Virus record (IMG/VR): IMGVR_UViG_3300046804_002082
Span: 1-57,200 of that record
Source of the DNA: a virus
Direction: 5' to 3' (one strand)
DNA length: 57,200 bases
Both the position numbers and the translations under genes were made by a program. Positions 18,101-27,036 of this stretch are shown here, in pieces (the stretch's first letter is position 1; the number at the start of each line of letters is the position of its first letter). The notes beneath the pieces are model-generated. The model was not told the origin of the DNA. It saw only the letters and a program-made list of their open reading frames with translations, and made no database searches.

Positions 18101-21100
18101 ATATGAAGTACATTAAGAATCTAGTAAAAGGCTCTAAGGAGTATCAAGCTGGATTGCGTTATAGTGTAATTGAAAATGCGCCAAGTATCCCGCAAGGTAT
18201 GGATGCCAATACGTTAATGGATAACGATATGGTCGTTGAACCAGAAAATGTTAAGCAATCTGTCGACGAAGGGAATTGGACTGATAATGCTGAAAACAGA
18301 AAGCGTATGACTAAATATATGTCTACTATTAAAGGTATGACAGAGGACGATATTTGGTTAGCTAAGGCTATTGCATATAACGAGAACAAGGGGGTTAAGC
18401 TTTACACATTAAAGGATAAGGAATCCGTTATTGCTGCGCTTGAGAATCAATTAAACAATATTGTTCAAAGCTTAGATAATGAAATTGTTGGACAATATGA
18501 ATTTGCAAACGAAGGAACTCTTTGGGAGTCTAATGGAGGATATCTTTTTACAGGATGGAAGCCAGAATACATTGCAAATAGAATTATTTTATTTAAAAAC
18601 GACCTTAACACAAATGAGGTGTTGCGTTGGACTGAAATAAGAGATAATGAAAATTATCATAAGCAAGAAGTCGGAGTAATTCGTGAAATGCAAAAGAATG
18701 CTTTGTTGGCAAATATTAAAGAGTTTAATGGTCACAATGACTTTGACCCAGCATTCTCTTATATGTTAATCAACTCTATGATTTACAACAAGTATCAGGT
18801 TGCAAATGAAGAGACTGGTGAGATTAAGGTGTTCAAATACAAACAAAATCAATTGTCATCTACTGATGCAACTTATGCTTCTTTACAATATAGTGTAGCT
18901 AAGGCTCTTTACGATAGCGAAAAATCACGAAATTCTGCTGATGAAATTGGTATTCAATACCAAAAAACTTATATGAATATGGACAAGTTAAATGTCCAAA
19001 ATTCTAAGTTTGCAAAATACATTGATAAGAAAAGTTCTACGGGAGAAGGATATTGGTTAAAGTTTCCAAAAGGAGATAACCCAGAGGTAGCTTATGATTT
19101 ATTTGAAATAGCTAAAACTTCTCACAAGTATCCTGCTAAATGGTGTACTGGTTCATCAGATAGTACAGCTGCAAGCCAACTAAGGGGAGGCGATTTTTAT
19201 ATGTTTGTTGACAGCAAAACAGGTGACGCCAGAATTGCAGTTAAATACAATAATGATAGCATTGGAGAGGTTCGTGGACTAGGTGAGGGGCAAGCTATAT
19301 TGGCTAAAGACTCAGGAATTATTGAAGAAATTTCAGATACATTCAAAGATGGAAAATCTTATGAGTCATATAGTAAGACTCTTAATGATACCAAGAAGAT
19401 TGCAAAAGAGTTTTTCACAAAAGAGGAATTTGAAACTTTTCAAGAAAAAAATACTAGTGGAGATAGTTTATTGGGGAATTCCAATAATTTTATAAAATAT
19501 ATTGGAGATAATTTTTCAGTAGACGATATTGCTAGAATATTAATTGAGGAAGATAGAAGTTATAACCAAAGTGATTATTTTTTACAAAATATACAAGGCG
19601 AAATAAACTCATATTTAAAACTAATTTTAGAGAATAAAGGAGAAAGTCCTTATGCTATTGTACACAATTTTTTCACATCTCCTTCTAATTTAGGAACAAT
19701 AAATGATGTTAAATATGTAATTGATTATTTATCTATTGATGAAGATGTTAATTTTGAAAATTTAATTTATGCGAAAAATATTGGCATCAATGACGGAGAA
19801 CTTACTGCTAACAAACTCAAAACAGTAAATAATCTACAGATTGAAAATGGTGCATTATATTCTAAATCATTAGAGATTGCATCTGATATTGATGCTAGAG
19901 AAGGCGACATAATAGTCCCAAATCTCAAAAAAGTTTCTGATTTAAAAATTGGTTTATTTGGGAATGGAATAAATGATTTTAGTTCATTAGAACAAGCTTC
20001 AAGAATCTCTATTAATATTAACTCAAATAATGTTAAGTTTGACTTTCCTAAGTTGATAAGTGCAAATAGAATTTCTTTCAAAGGGGGTACTGAAATAGCA
20101 TCTAAATCTGAAATAAATCTTCCGTCTATTGATGGTAAAATTAAAACATTAACATTGTCTGGATACAATGGAAGTGATGTCAATGTAAATATTAATAAAA
20201 ATGTTGTTACTGAAATAGAAAATATTATTATTTCTGATAGCATTGAGAATGAATTGTCAATTAATGCACAGAGAGCTGATATTAGAGAAATTAATGTTTA
20301 TGAGGGGCAACTTAATATTAATTTAGAAGATGGCGCAAACATTAAATTAATAGATGGCACAGGAACTGTTGCTATTAATAATGTTACCGAAAATGAAAAT
20401 TTTACTACTGACATTAAGACGGCTAGCTTACATAAATCCGCCAAATTAATATTTGGAGAAAATCAAACTGTTTCAATGGATGAAGTTGAAATGAGAAATG
20501 ATTCCAGTATAGATGGTAAAGTAAACTTTATTAATACATTAAGAATATATAATCCTTCAATTACCACATTGTCAGTAGGGCAAATAGAAAAGCTAAAAGT
20601 TAATGCTGGTATGCTTATGTTAAGGGATAATAAATATATTGACCTTCTTAATATCAATGGGGCTACTGCATCAATTTCATCTGAAAGAATTGGAGTTGCT
20701 GAAGGTTTTTCTTCTCAATTACTTGCCTCTAATTTACAATCTGTGGATGGATTGCTTTTTCAATTAAACGAAACAAGTGAATTATTTTTACCTAATTTGA
20801 TAAAAGTTAACAACAGATTAACATTATCTGGGAAAGCAAATAGCTCAAAAATTAATCTTAGCAAATTAAATGAAGCAACACAGTTAGACATTTATGACGA
20901 TAAATTTGAGTTATTATCATTAAAAAATGCAAAAATAATTACTCTAAAATCTGGCACACTTGAAGCTAGACAGTTGCAAAGTACATCTATAGTTACATTA
21001 GAAGATGGGTCTGATTTATATGCGCCACAACTAAAAAACGGATATAAACTTCAATCTCTTTATGGAGAATTTAATCCCAACGAGAATAATAATCGCATAT

Positions 21101-24100
21101 TCGATGAAAATGGCGGTCAAACTTTCCCAAAACAAGCAGAACCTTCTGATGTAAAATCATCTCTTGGAGATATTGGTCAAGCGGCTAGAGAAGAGCATAA
21201 GCGTCGTACAGAAAAGACTGCTAAACAAAGAGTTGCTGAGATATACAATAATGTATTTGAAAGAAATGAGGAGGCTAGACAAGCATTTAAGAAAGCAGAT
21301 ATGCCTTTCTCTATGTACTCTATGTATCTAAAGGCTGGCGCTAGTCCATTTGCAATGAAGAAGTTTGCTGATGCATACTTTAATATCTATGGCGGGTTAA
21401 ATGAGAAGCAGATACATAACTTGGATAGCGTTATTTTCTTAGAACGTGTAATCGCTATTGATGAGAACTTTGATAATCGTGGCAAGAAAAGACCTGCTCA
21501 CCCAGATATTATAGAAAACAATGGTACAAGAAGGGTAGTTAATCGCGAATCAGCAATCGCTGAATTGGATGCTTACGAAAAAGCTTTTGGCAAAGAATAT
21601 GTTGACGATTTACGCGCAAGAGCAAAAGAATACTTCAATACTTTTTCAGAGATATTGAAATACAAGTATGACAATGGATTAATTAGCAAAGAGACGTATG
21701 AGCTTTACAAAGACTATAATTATTCTCCTCGTAAATTCATAGAGCATATTGTTGATGTAAATGGAGTGCCAGTAAATGCTTATATAAATAGAGGCATCAA
21801 ACTAGGGGCAGAAGAGATTAAGAACATTACTACTGGTAGCACAGACTTGATGTTAATTAATTCTGCTGACCTATTAAAGATGGCAATGATTTCTGCTGAG
21901 AATAGAGTATTCACTAATCGTGCGCTTAAATTTATCTTTGAAGAGGGTGTAACTCGTAACAATAATATTGTTAAGGATGCTAAGGTTGTTAAATTAAAAG
22001 ACGGAACAATTAAGCTAGACAAAGATGGAGTTCCAGTTGTAAAGCAAAAAGCGGATGAAGGATTTGTATATAAAACTTATCGTGATAATAATGGTAAGGC
22101 TTATACATTCCAAATGAGAAGCGACATTGCTAAGCAGTTTGATGATTCTGACATATCTAATAATAAAGAAACATACAAAAAAATATTAGCTTGGGTTTCT
22201 GGTGCGCCTATCTTGAGAAACTTAGCGGTAACATTAAACCCATTCTTTGGATTAGTCAACCCTATTATTGACTTAGGAACTCAAGTTATGTTTAGCAATA
22301 CATACAAGGGAGCTGGAAGGGGTTTATTAGCACAATCATTTGCAGCTACAAAAGAGTTTGTGAGCATTACCAATGCAATGATAGGTATGGATTTATCTGC
22401 TTCAAAAGTTGGTAAAAAATTTGGTCTTTCAGAATCTGCTAAGCAAGGAGAGATTCGTCAACTTATGGAAGAATATGGTGTGTATGGTGGATTTATGACG
22501 ACTCAAAGTGAGGTTGGGCAAGATGCGAATAAACTTGCATCGGCACTAAGTTACTATGGTAACGTGACCGAGATTGCGGCTAAGTTATCTGCATACAAGT
22601 TCTTGAAACAGACGATGTTAAATGATTTTGCTAAAGAGAATATTGACCCAGCTACTGGTGAATCTATCGAGCCTAATGAGAAGCAAATGAGAGATATTAT
22701 GATTTCTGCTGCTTATCACGCAAGAGCAACACTTGATTACAATCGTGGAGGAAAATGGGCTAAAGATATGAGTCAGTATATCCCATTCTTAAATGTAAGC
22801 TTACAGGTTAAAAAAGTCGGAGGTCAGTATATTGTTGATAACAAGGCAGATTTTATAAGAAAAATGGCTGATGGTATTTTTGTGACAGCGGCGATTACTT
22901 TAGCTAACTTATTGATTAGTGACGATGATTATGAAAAGGATAAGAGAATAAAGAGAGACAAGGTAGATAAGACTATTATTATGTTACCTTTCTTATTAGA
23001 AAATGGAGAAAGAGCGTATGTTGCCTTACCTACCCCTAGCTTTGCTAAAGTATTCTTTAATGCTGGACAAGTAATGGCTGAGCAGATTTACTATGATGCA
23101 GTTGGGAAAGTCAATCCAAATGAAGGAAGTTCGGTGTCTAAAATTATTGAGAATAACTTCAGTATGATGGCTCGTGAGATTAAGGGTACATTTATGCCTA
23201 AAACTATTCAGGCTACAATTTCCTACTTAGCCAACTATGATTTCTGGACTCAAGATAGATTGACAAAGGATGAAAGAATGGTTGCATCTCAACAAGGTTA
23301 TGGCAACGAAAATATTATGTCTTCTTTAAAGCTTATTGCTCAGGGATTAGATAAATTAACCGATAAGGAAGGCATTGGATACGGTGGTGGCGCATTTACA
23401 TTCTCTCCTGAGAAATTACAAAAATCAATGGAGGTAATTACTACATCTCCAACATATAATGGTCTTGCTAATACAGCATACTGGATGTTAGACAATTTAT
23501 TCCAAGCTGGGCATAAAGTAATGCTTGGCAAAGATATTGATGAGAAATTGAAATCTAAATTCAATACTCAGACCGTTATGGAAAATATTGCAGATACATT
23601 CGGGAAAGGATTTGGTAGACTTGTAAGATTTACAGACCCATCTAAGTACAACTTGCCAGACTTTGATGCTAATCAAGATTTAAAAGAAGAGATTAATTTA
23701 GTTGATGCGCGCCTTGATACTAAGAAGAGCATTATGTATAAAGACTTAATGAAAATCTACGATGATAGCAAGGAGCAAAAGAATGCTGGCGAGTTTATCA
23801 AGAAAGAAGTTGAGGCATATAGAGATAAGATTAAAGACCCTAGAGAGTATAACTACATAAATAGTCTTGGTCAGCTTTTGATTGACAGAACAAAAGTTCA
23901 ATTAGGAACAAATGTTGACAAGTATTATATGATTTCTACTGAGGCTAAGGACGCGCGCGCAAAAGCTTTTGCTATCTGGAAAAACTTTGGAGATATCAGA
24001 GGCAATGAGGCTTTGCTTAATGACCTTAAAAATATAGGAATTGACCAATCTGTTATTAACCAATATCGTGGAATCTTAATTCAAAATAATATGATTGAGG

Positions 24101-25215
24101 TTGATAAAGATAGAAAACCTATTTATGAAGAATGGTATAAGTCTATGATTAATGCTTTACCTAAAAAATCTCCTACACCTCCATTAAGTGCAGTTGGTAC
24201 ACCATCAAATGGAGTTTCAGTTAGCGCTGTAGCAAACACAATTAATGCATCTGAAAAAGTTTCAAGTGCAGTGGCTAATATCTTTAATGCGTTTGGCGAT
24301 GAAATTACTGGTGTAGGAGATAAGGTTGCAGATAAGATAAATGTTATCCATAAAGCAATTGAGGCTAATCCTATTTATCAGAATGTAAAAGAGGTTGCGG
24401 CTAATCCTGATTTAATCCTAGCGGCTATTCAGAGAGAGATTGACAAGAGAGATGAATCAGGAACTGTATCTAAAAAGATTGTTGTTCCAAAGCAGGTTAC
24501 GCCTGAGTTTTCACTAACAGGTGGTAAGCCAATAGTAGCGTCTGATACGGTTAATTTGGGAAATATGCGAGGCTCAAATTCTGAATACTTAGCAACTTCG
24601 TCTATCACAGACTTGAATAAAGTTAATGTTGGTGAGCGTAATCGTGGGGATTATAAAGAGGGACAAGGGAATATAATTGCAAACTTTTTAGCACCATTCA
24701 CTAAGCCAGAAAACTTGAACAACAATGATATGTATGTTGGAATTAAAGATGGCAAATTGGTAACAGGGAATGGCTCAAAAGTTAAGGATGCCCAATCGGT
24801 GACTAAAACTCCTTTTGCTCAAGTTGTTGAAATTACAGACGAGTTAATTAAAAACCAGTCTTATTTGTTTCCGAAATTAAAGACTTTAAAAGAAGGTCAG
24901 GAAAATAAGCTAAATATTTCAGCAACTAGAGAAGGCAAAGGTGATGCGAACAACAAATTTGCAGGTGGAGCAACTATTATTGAGACGCCCGATGGCTCAC
25001 AAAAATATTTAGTAAGAGGCAGTTTAGACCAAGTTAAATCAGCATTTAATGATTTAAAAAAGAATACTAATAGTCCTTATTTAAATATGTATATATTAGA
25101 TAATGGTTCATTCTCTACGGGATTATTTACGGGAGATAAAAAATCTACCGAAGAAGAATTGAAGGCTTACGAGTCAAAAAATATTAATGGAGGACACGGA
25201 ATTTATTTAAAATAA
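15139..25215 (+). CDS. Giant polyvalent virion protein: metallopeptidase, WCTG domain, beta-solenoid, LPD38-like region
   Basis: 3358 residues. Order of parts: two copies of IVDLSEF at residues 8-14 and 26-32; a Gly/Ala-rich hydrophobic stretch ~250-290; a charged helical part ~480-540; a zinc-peptidase motif HEIVHA (His851, Glu852, His855) with acidic EEVQAEEF downstream; a KWCTGSSDS motif (Trp1335) followed by FYMFVD and IAVKYN strands; a regular repeat region ~1535-1975 of short alternating Leu/Ile strands, like a solenoid; a helical part; a hydrophobic NPFFGLVNPIIDLG segment near 2360 and NRGGKW near 2535 followed by YIPFLN, which resembles LPD38 of phage polyvalent proteins; and a terminal domain ending in GGHGIYLK. 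Such proteins are packaged and ejected into the host. Domain names other than the peptidase motif are inferred from patterns. Confidence 0.88.
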   Translation: MSKQQTRIVDLSEFGGAPSKTEAPKIVDLSEFTQKKNLNETPNADTGLFGGMFSTAGGSDKNEISKKFFNAMSYAKGLFSSDDSPEVKQPLTYGQQPEGGFRAVSTAIKTFVPQTIASVSAVAGGVLENIINDAKDVADFYSGTSDYSIGNFFTNLEKQAKIADETVKQKGNTVSTALSLEHQGHDHLKSSESIAAPLYDLAAEAQKSADVLFDVSQKQWGIKEENRNKSIFDLTAEGDYKDAFKIAGLGVARSMPQSIALAMTGGSAGVFAGAGISAGGAELAKEYSQTGDITGEDAFRAIGYGVGEGLSEMLFQGDLMAIKSLGKSIFNLTDDAVKASVKTLVKEEGKQVAKEKIARSFLDGGISKMLKGGLEEGVEEIAATVSNFAVDRILDGNISGADYNKLMKDAVDSFVIGAMSGGLMSGSAALATHNPLSKEQQQRVDKFMEVANNEELSQEVRDMAKSKADEIIKYDADRHYAEYTQLANLPLQDRIKAVAISNEIKTLEENKKEIKDVETISEIDKKIEEKSQEVKDIIDNHTLNLADEVINSNEAIDGKVAFSNETQLNVNPDTGYVFHFDSPNEVPAELKKIEPISSGVIAGRDKSVFRVAYTGQDLINAGLATQASEITPEQVSQASADVETTANTVQEILDKAPDTLGNIPSMFQEQEGKTIAQQIAEEYQKAKQDNSNPELVSQVESAITNSLTAPTMAAQPVIAPKPKRKRNVQTLRGMKPTEGVELTDNIVNDFTGVLGKMSRGTKQVLQNYVKALKSVRPEAKVFYYEDAVAMEKGLKNSGFSPSKAKSLASSSGGLFTTVNDGGEVIIHVNRQADLSKKGQDAGQQSNLILAHEIVHATLLELARTNPSEFKNMRDSLLTMLAKDEAANEEVKAFVERYSNQSEEVQAEEFLAQLGALLTRQKATLQRSTLDKIKLAIRQFLQKVAGKFRSKALMDLVDSEVFAETAKIEDTAQFLEGLGKSLREGTDINMKYIKNLVKGSKEYQAGLRYSVIENAPSIPQGMDANTLMDNDMVVEPENVKQSVDEGNWTDNAENRKRMTKYMSTIKGMTEDDIWLAKAIAYNENKGVKLYTLKDKESVIAALENQLNNIVQSLDNEIVGQYEFANEGTLWESNGGYLFTGWKPEYIANRIILFKNDLNTNEVLRWTEIRDNENYHKQEVGVIREMQKNALLANIKEFNGHNDFDPAFSYMLINSMIYNKYQVANEETGEIKVFKYKQNQLSSTDATYASLQYSVAKALYDSEKSRNSADEIGIQYQKTYMNMDKLNVQNSKFAKYIDKKSSTGEGYWLKFPKGDNPEVAYDLFEIAKTSHKYPAKWCTGSSDSTAASQLRGGDFYMFVDSKTGDARIAVKYNNDSIGEVRGLGEGQAILAKDSGIIEEISDTFKDGKSYESYSKTLNDTKKIAKEFFTKEEFETFQEKNTSGDSLLGNSNNFIKYIGDNFSVDDIARILIEEDRSYNQSDYFLQNIQGEINSYLKLILENKGESPYAIVHNFFTSPSNLGTINDVKYVIDYLSIDEDVNFENLIYAKNIGINDGELTANKLKTVNNLQIENGALYSKSLEIASDIDAREGDIIVPNLKKVSDLKIGLFGNGINDFSSLEQASRISININSNNVKFDFPKLISANRISFKGGTEIASKSEINLPSIDGKIKTLTLSGYNGSDVNVNINKNVVTEIENIIISDSIENELSINAQRADIREINVYEGQLNINLEDGANIKLIDGTGTVAINNVTENENFTTDIKTASLHKSAKLIFGENQTVSMDEVEMRNDSSIDGKVNFINTLRIYNPSITTLSVGQIEKLKVNAGMLMLRDNKYIDLLNINGATASISSERIGVAEGFSSQLLASNLQSVDGLLFQLNETSELFLPNLIKVNNRLTLSGKANSSKINLSKLNEATQLDIYDDKFELLSLKNAKIITLKSGTLEARQLQSTSIVTLEDGSDLYAPQLKNGYKLQSLYGEFNPNENNNRIFDENGGQTFPKQAEPSDVKSSLGDIGQAAREEHKRRTEKTAKQRVAEIYNNVFERNEEARQAFKKADMPFSMYSMYLKAGASPFAMKKFADAYFNIYGGLNEKQIHNLDSVIFLERVIAIDENFDNRGKKRPAHPDIIENNGTRRVVNRESAIAELDAYEKAFGKEYVDDLRARAKEYFNTFSEILKYKYDNGLISKETYELYKDYNYSPRKFIEHIVDVNGVPVNAYINRGIKLGAEEIKNITTGSTDLMLINSADLLKMAMISAENRVFTNRALKFIFEEGVTRNNNIVKDAKVVKLKDGTIKLDKDGVPVVKQKADEGFVYKTYRDNNGKAYTFQMRSDIAKQFDDSDISNNKETYKKILAWVSGAPILRNLAVTLNPFFGLVNPIIDLGTQVMFSNTYKGAGRGLLAQSFAATKEFVSITNAMIGMDLSASKVGKKFGLSESAKQGEIRQLMEEYGVYGGFMTTQSEVGQDANKLASALSYYGNVTEIAAKLSAYKFLKQTMLNDFAKENIDPATGESIEPNEKQMRDIMISAAYHARATLDYNRGGKWAKDMSQYIPFLNVSLQVKKVGGQYIVDNKADFIRKMADGIFVTAAITLANLLISDDDYEKDKRIKRDKVDKTIIMLPFLLENGERAYVALPTPSFAKVFFNAGQVMAEQIYYDAVGKVNPNEGSSVSKIIENNFSMMAREIKGTFMPKTIQATISYLANYDFWTQDRLTKDERMVASQQGYGNENIMSSLKLIAQGLDKLTDKEGIGYGGGAFTFSPEKLQKSMEVITTSPTYNGLANTAYWMLDNLFQAGHKVMLGKDIDEKLKSKFNTQTVMENIADTFGKGFGRLVRFTDPSKYNLPDFDANQDLKEEINLVDARLDTKKSIMYKDLMKIYDDSKEQKNAGEFIKKEVEAYRDKIKDPREYNYINSLGQLLIDRTKVQLGTNVDKYYMISTEAKDARAKAFAIWKNFGDIRGNEALLNDLKNIGIDQSVINQYRGILIQNNMIEVDKDRKPIYEEWYKSMINALPKKSPTPPLSAVGTPSNGVSVSAVANTINASEKVSSAVANIFNAFGDEITGVGDKVADKINVIHKAIEANPIYQNVKEVAANPDLILAAIQREIDKRDESGTVSKKIVVPKQVTPEFSLTGGKPIVASDTVNLGNMRGSNSEYLATSSITDLNKVNVGERNRGDYKEGQGNIIANFLAPFTKPENLNNNDMYVGIKDGKLVTGNGSKVKDAQSVTKTPFAQVVEITDELIKNQSYLFPKLKTLKEGQENKLNISATREGKGDANNKFAGGATIIETPDGSQKYLVRGSLDQVKSAFNDLKKNTNSPYLNMYILDNGSFSTGLFTGDKKSTEEELKAYESKNINGGHGIYLK

Positions 25216-25216
25216 G

Positions 25217-25363
25217 ATGATAAAGAAAACTAAAGGAGGCTACAAGTTAGTCTCCAAAACAACTGGCAAAAATCTTGGTACAGCTAAGAGCTTAGAAGGT
25301 ATCAAGAAAAGAGAAAAACAAGTAAATTATTTTAAGTATCTTGCATCAAAAAAGAAGAAGTAA
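25217..25363 (+). CDS. 48-aa basic protein
   Basis: Starts one base after the giant gene and ends one base before the Dps-like gene. The sequence (KGGYKLVSKTTGKNLG, then IKKREKQVNYFKYL) matches a small Lys-rich protein often found in phage structural operons, with a beta hairpin followed by a 'KREKQxxYFK' helix. Function unknown; it may accompany packaged DNA or ejected proteins. Confidence 0.72.
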   Translation: MIKKTKGGYKLVSKTTGKNLGTAKSLEGIKKREKQVNYFKYLASKKKK

Positions 25364-25364
25364 A

Positions 25365-25829
25365 ATGGCAAACTTATATGAACTACAAAAGGGTGCAGCG
25401 GTTAAGCAAGCTTTTGGCAAACTAATGGATTATTCACAACCTGCTAGCGAAGCTGGCGAAATGGAATCCCCACAAGAAGAGTTATTATGTGAGATGCTAG
25501 AAGCGTCTGCACAAGCTAAAGTATTCCACTGGCAAACAAGTTCTTTCGCAGAACACGAAGCTATGGGTGAATTTTACGATGACTTCAATGACTTGATGGA
25601 TAAGTTCATCGAAGCGTATCAAGGATGTTATGGTCGCATTATGTTAGGTTGCGATATGGAGGTTAAACCATACACTATGGATGCACCTATTGCTTTTTTA
25701 ACTTCTTTCAAAGAGTATATTTCAACGGGAGCTAGAATGATGGTAATTGGCAATACTGCTTTATCTAATATTCTAGATGAAATTAACGGATTAGTAGAGC
25801 AAACTTTATATCGTTTAACTTTCAAATAA
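25365..25829 (+). CDS. Ferritin-like/Dps-like protein (DUF5856-type)
   Basis: 154 residues from the ATG at 25365; an earlier in-frame TTG would read back through the preceding gene. The central part AKVFHWQTSSFAEHEAMG, then FYDDFNDLMDKFIEAYQG, has the layout of the Dps dinuclear iron site (HW...H...D...DxxxE). The pattern matches the DUF5856 phage family. A four-helix bundle that binds DNA or oxidises iron is possible; which of these applies is unknown. It is in the late structural operon, so it may be a virion component or protect DNA during packaging. Confidence 0.8.
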   Translation: MANLYELQKGAAVKQAFGKLMDYSQPASEAGEMESPQEELLCEMLEASAQAKVFHWQTSSFAEHEAMGEFYDDFNDLMDKFIEAYQGCYGRIMLGCDMEVKPYTMDAPIAFLTSFKEYISTGARMMVIGNTALSNILDEINGLVEQTLYRLTFK

Positions 25830-25830
25830 T

Positions 25831-25977
25831 ATGAAGAATGGGTTATACGCTAATATTCACGCTAAGCGGAAACGAATTGAAGCTGGTTCTGGAGAAAAAA
25901 TGAGAAAGGTAGGGGCAAAAGGCGCTCCTACCGCTAAGCAGTTTAAACAAGCGGCTAAGACAGCCAAAAAGAAATAA
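25831..25977 (+). CDS. 48-aa basic protein
   Basis: The ATG is one base after the Dps-like gene stop; the stop overlaps the next ATG by one base. The sequence NGLYANIHAKRKRIEAGSGE, then GAKGAPTAKQF, is a recognisable small conserved phage protein with GLY-N-IH and GAPT motifs, strongly basic. Function unknown. Confidence 0.72.
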   Translation: MKNGLYANIHAKRKRIEAGSGEKMRKVGAKGAPTAKQFKQAAKTAKKK

Positions 25978-26291
25978 TGTTCTCAAGAGACGCAATAAAA
26001 GCAAAATTAGAGCGTTATGGTTTATCGGGAGTGAATAAACCTAAACGTGAAACACATAACGGCAAATCTCACGTCGTACTAGCAAAAGAAGGCGACAAGG
26101 TTAAACTAATTCGTTTTGGTCAAGCAGGTGTTAAAACTAATCAAACCGTTGGTCAACGTGAGGCATTCAAATCTCGCCACGCAAAGAACATTGCAAAGGG
26201 TAAGATGTCAGCAGCTTATTGGGCAAACAAAGTAAAATGGAGTCCAAGTAAGACGGCATCGTCATCTAAAAAGTGGGTTAAAGGCTCATAG
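25977..26291 (+). CDS. Conserved small phage protein (DUF6321-like)
   Basis: 104 residues. The order of motifs SHVVLAKEGDKVKLIRFGQ, FKSRHAKNI and KMSAAYWANKVKW is that of a widely shared phage family that I recall as DUF6321. The SHVV...FGQ part is beta and the ARH...AYWA part is helical and basic. The function of the family is not known to me. It is coupled to the preceding gene. Confidence 0.75.
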   Translation: MFSRDAIKAKLERYGLSGVNKPKRETHNGKSHVVLAKEGDKVKLIRFGQAGVKTNQTVGQREAFKSRHAKNIAKGKMSAAYWANKVKWSPSKTASSSKKWVKGS

Positions 26292-26296
26292 TTGAT

Positions 26297-26761
26297 TTGG
26301 CTTATTCTCAAGTAAGATATTGTCAGGTTTGTGGTAAAGAAATGACCTATGCCACAAAGTACGAGTTCAATAGAGCGGCTAAAAAGAAAAGTAATTGTAG
26401 AACTTGTGCTTACAAAGATGCTGTTGGCAAAAAGAAGTATCAGGATATACCAAAAGGGTGGTTTGATGCAAAGCGGAGGCGTGCATTAGAGAGAGATAAA
26501 GAATGGGATATCACAATAGAATATCTTTGGAAAGTTTATTTAAGACAGGGAAAGGTTTGCGCATTATCAGGTCTACCATTGGACTTTGACGCAGATAGCG
26601 ATAATGGAACTGTGTCGATTGACAGGATTAAAAATGACAAGGGGTACGTTAAGCGTAATATCCAATTAATCCACAAAGATTTAAACTTTATGAAATACGT
26701 CTACGACCAGAAATACTTCATAAAAATGTGTAAATTAGTAGCTGAAAAGCATAAAAGTTGA
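26297..26761 (+). CDS. HNH-type endonuclease with N-terminal zinc ribbon
   Basis: 154 residues if it starts at the TTG at 26297, which is favoured because the next ATG (26342) would cut off the first CxxC of the zinc ribbon (CQVCGKE ... CRTC). The C-terminal half has CALSGLPLDF, then VSIDRIKNDKGYVKRNIQ and HKDLNFMK, which is the usual HNH layout 'C..SG....SxDRID...GYxxxNxQxvhxxxNxmK'. It cuts DNA; it could be a homing endonuclease or serve in packaging or recombination. The position next to late genes is common for free-standing HNH genes. Confidence 0.85.
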   Translation: MAYSQVRYCQVCGKEMTYATKYEFNRAAKKKSNCRTCAYKDAVGKKKYQDIPKGWFDAKRRRALERDKEWDITIEYLWKVYLRQGKVCALSGLPLDFDADSDNGTVSIDRIKNDKGYVKRNIQLIHKDLNFMKYVYDQKYFIKMCKLVAEKHKS

Positions 26762-26766
26762 TAGTG

Positions 26767-27036
26767 ATGAAAAAGACAGCAAGATATTACGCAGCAAATC
26801 CAGAGGCTAAGGCTAAGAAAGACGCATACAATAAAGAGTTTAACAAGAAGCCTGAGCAACGTGCTAAGCGTGCGGAACTTGTCAAGGTTAATCGTGAGAG
26901 AGGAACTTATGGTAATGGCGACGGCAAAGATGCTTCTCATACAAAGAAAGGTATCGTAATGAAAAAAGCCTCCGTTAATAGAGGCTCTAAATCAGATTCG
27001 GCAGGAGATAAGCGTGCAAGGGGTGGCAAAAAATAG
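26767..27036 (+). CDS. Conserved basic phage protein with GNGDGKDASH motif
   Basis: 89 residues from the ATG at 26767. Very basic, with ARYYAANPEAKAKKDAYNKE, then YGNGDGKDASH and NRGSKSD and a GDKRARGG ending. This set of motifs recurs in small proteins of phage structural operons; function unknown. The stop ends exactly one base before the stop codon of the convergent gene on the other strand. Confidence 0.75.
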   Translation: MKKTARYYAANPEAKAKKDAYNKEFNKKPEQRAKRAELVKVNRERGTYGNGDGKDASHTKKGIVMKKASVNRGSKSDSAGDKRARGGKK

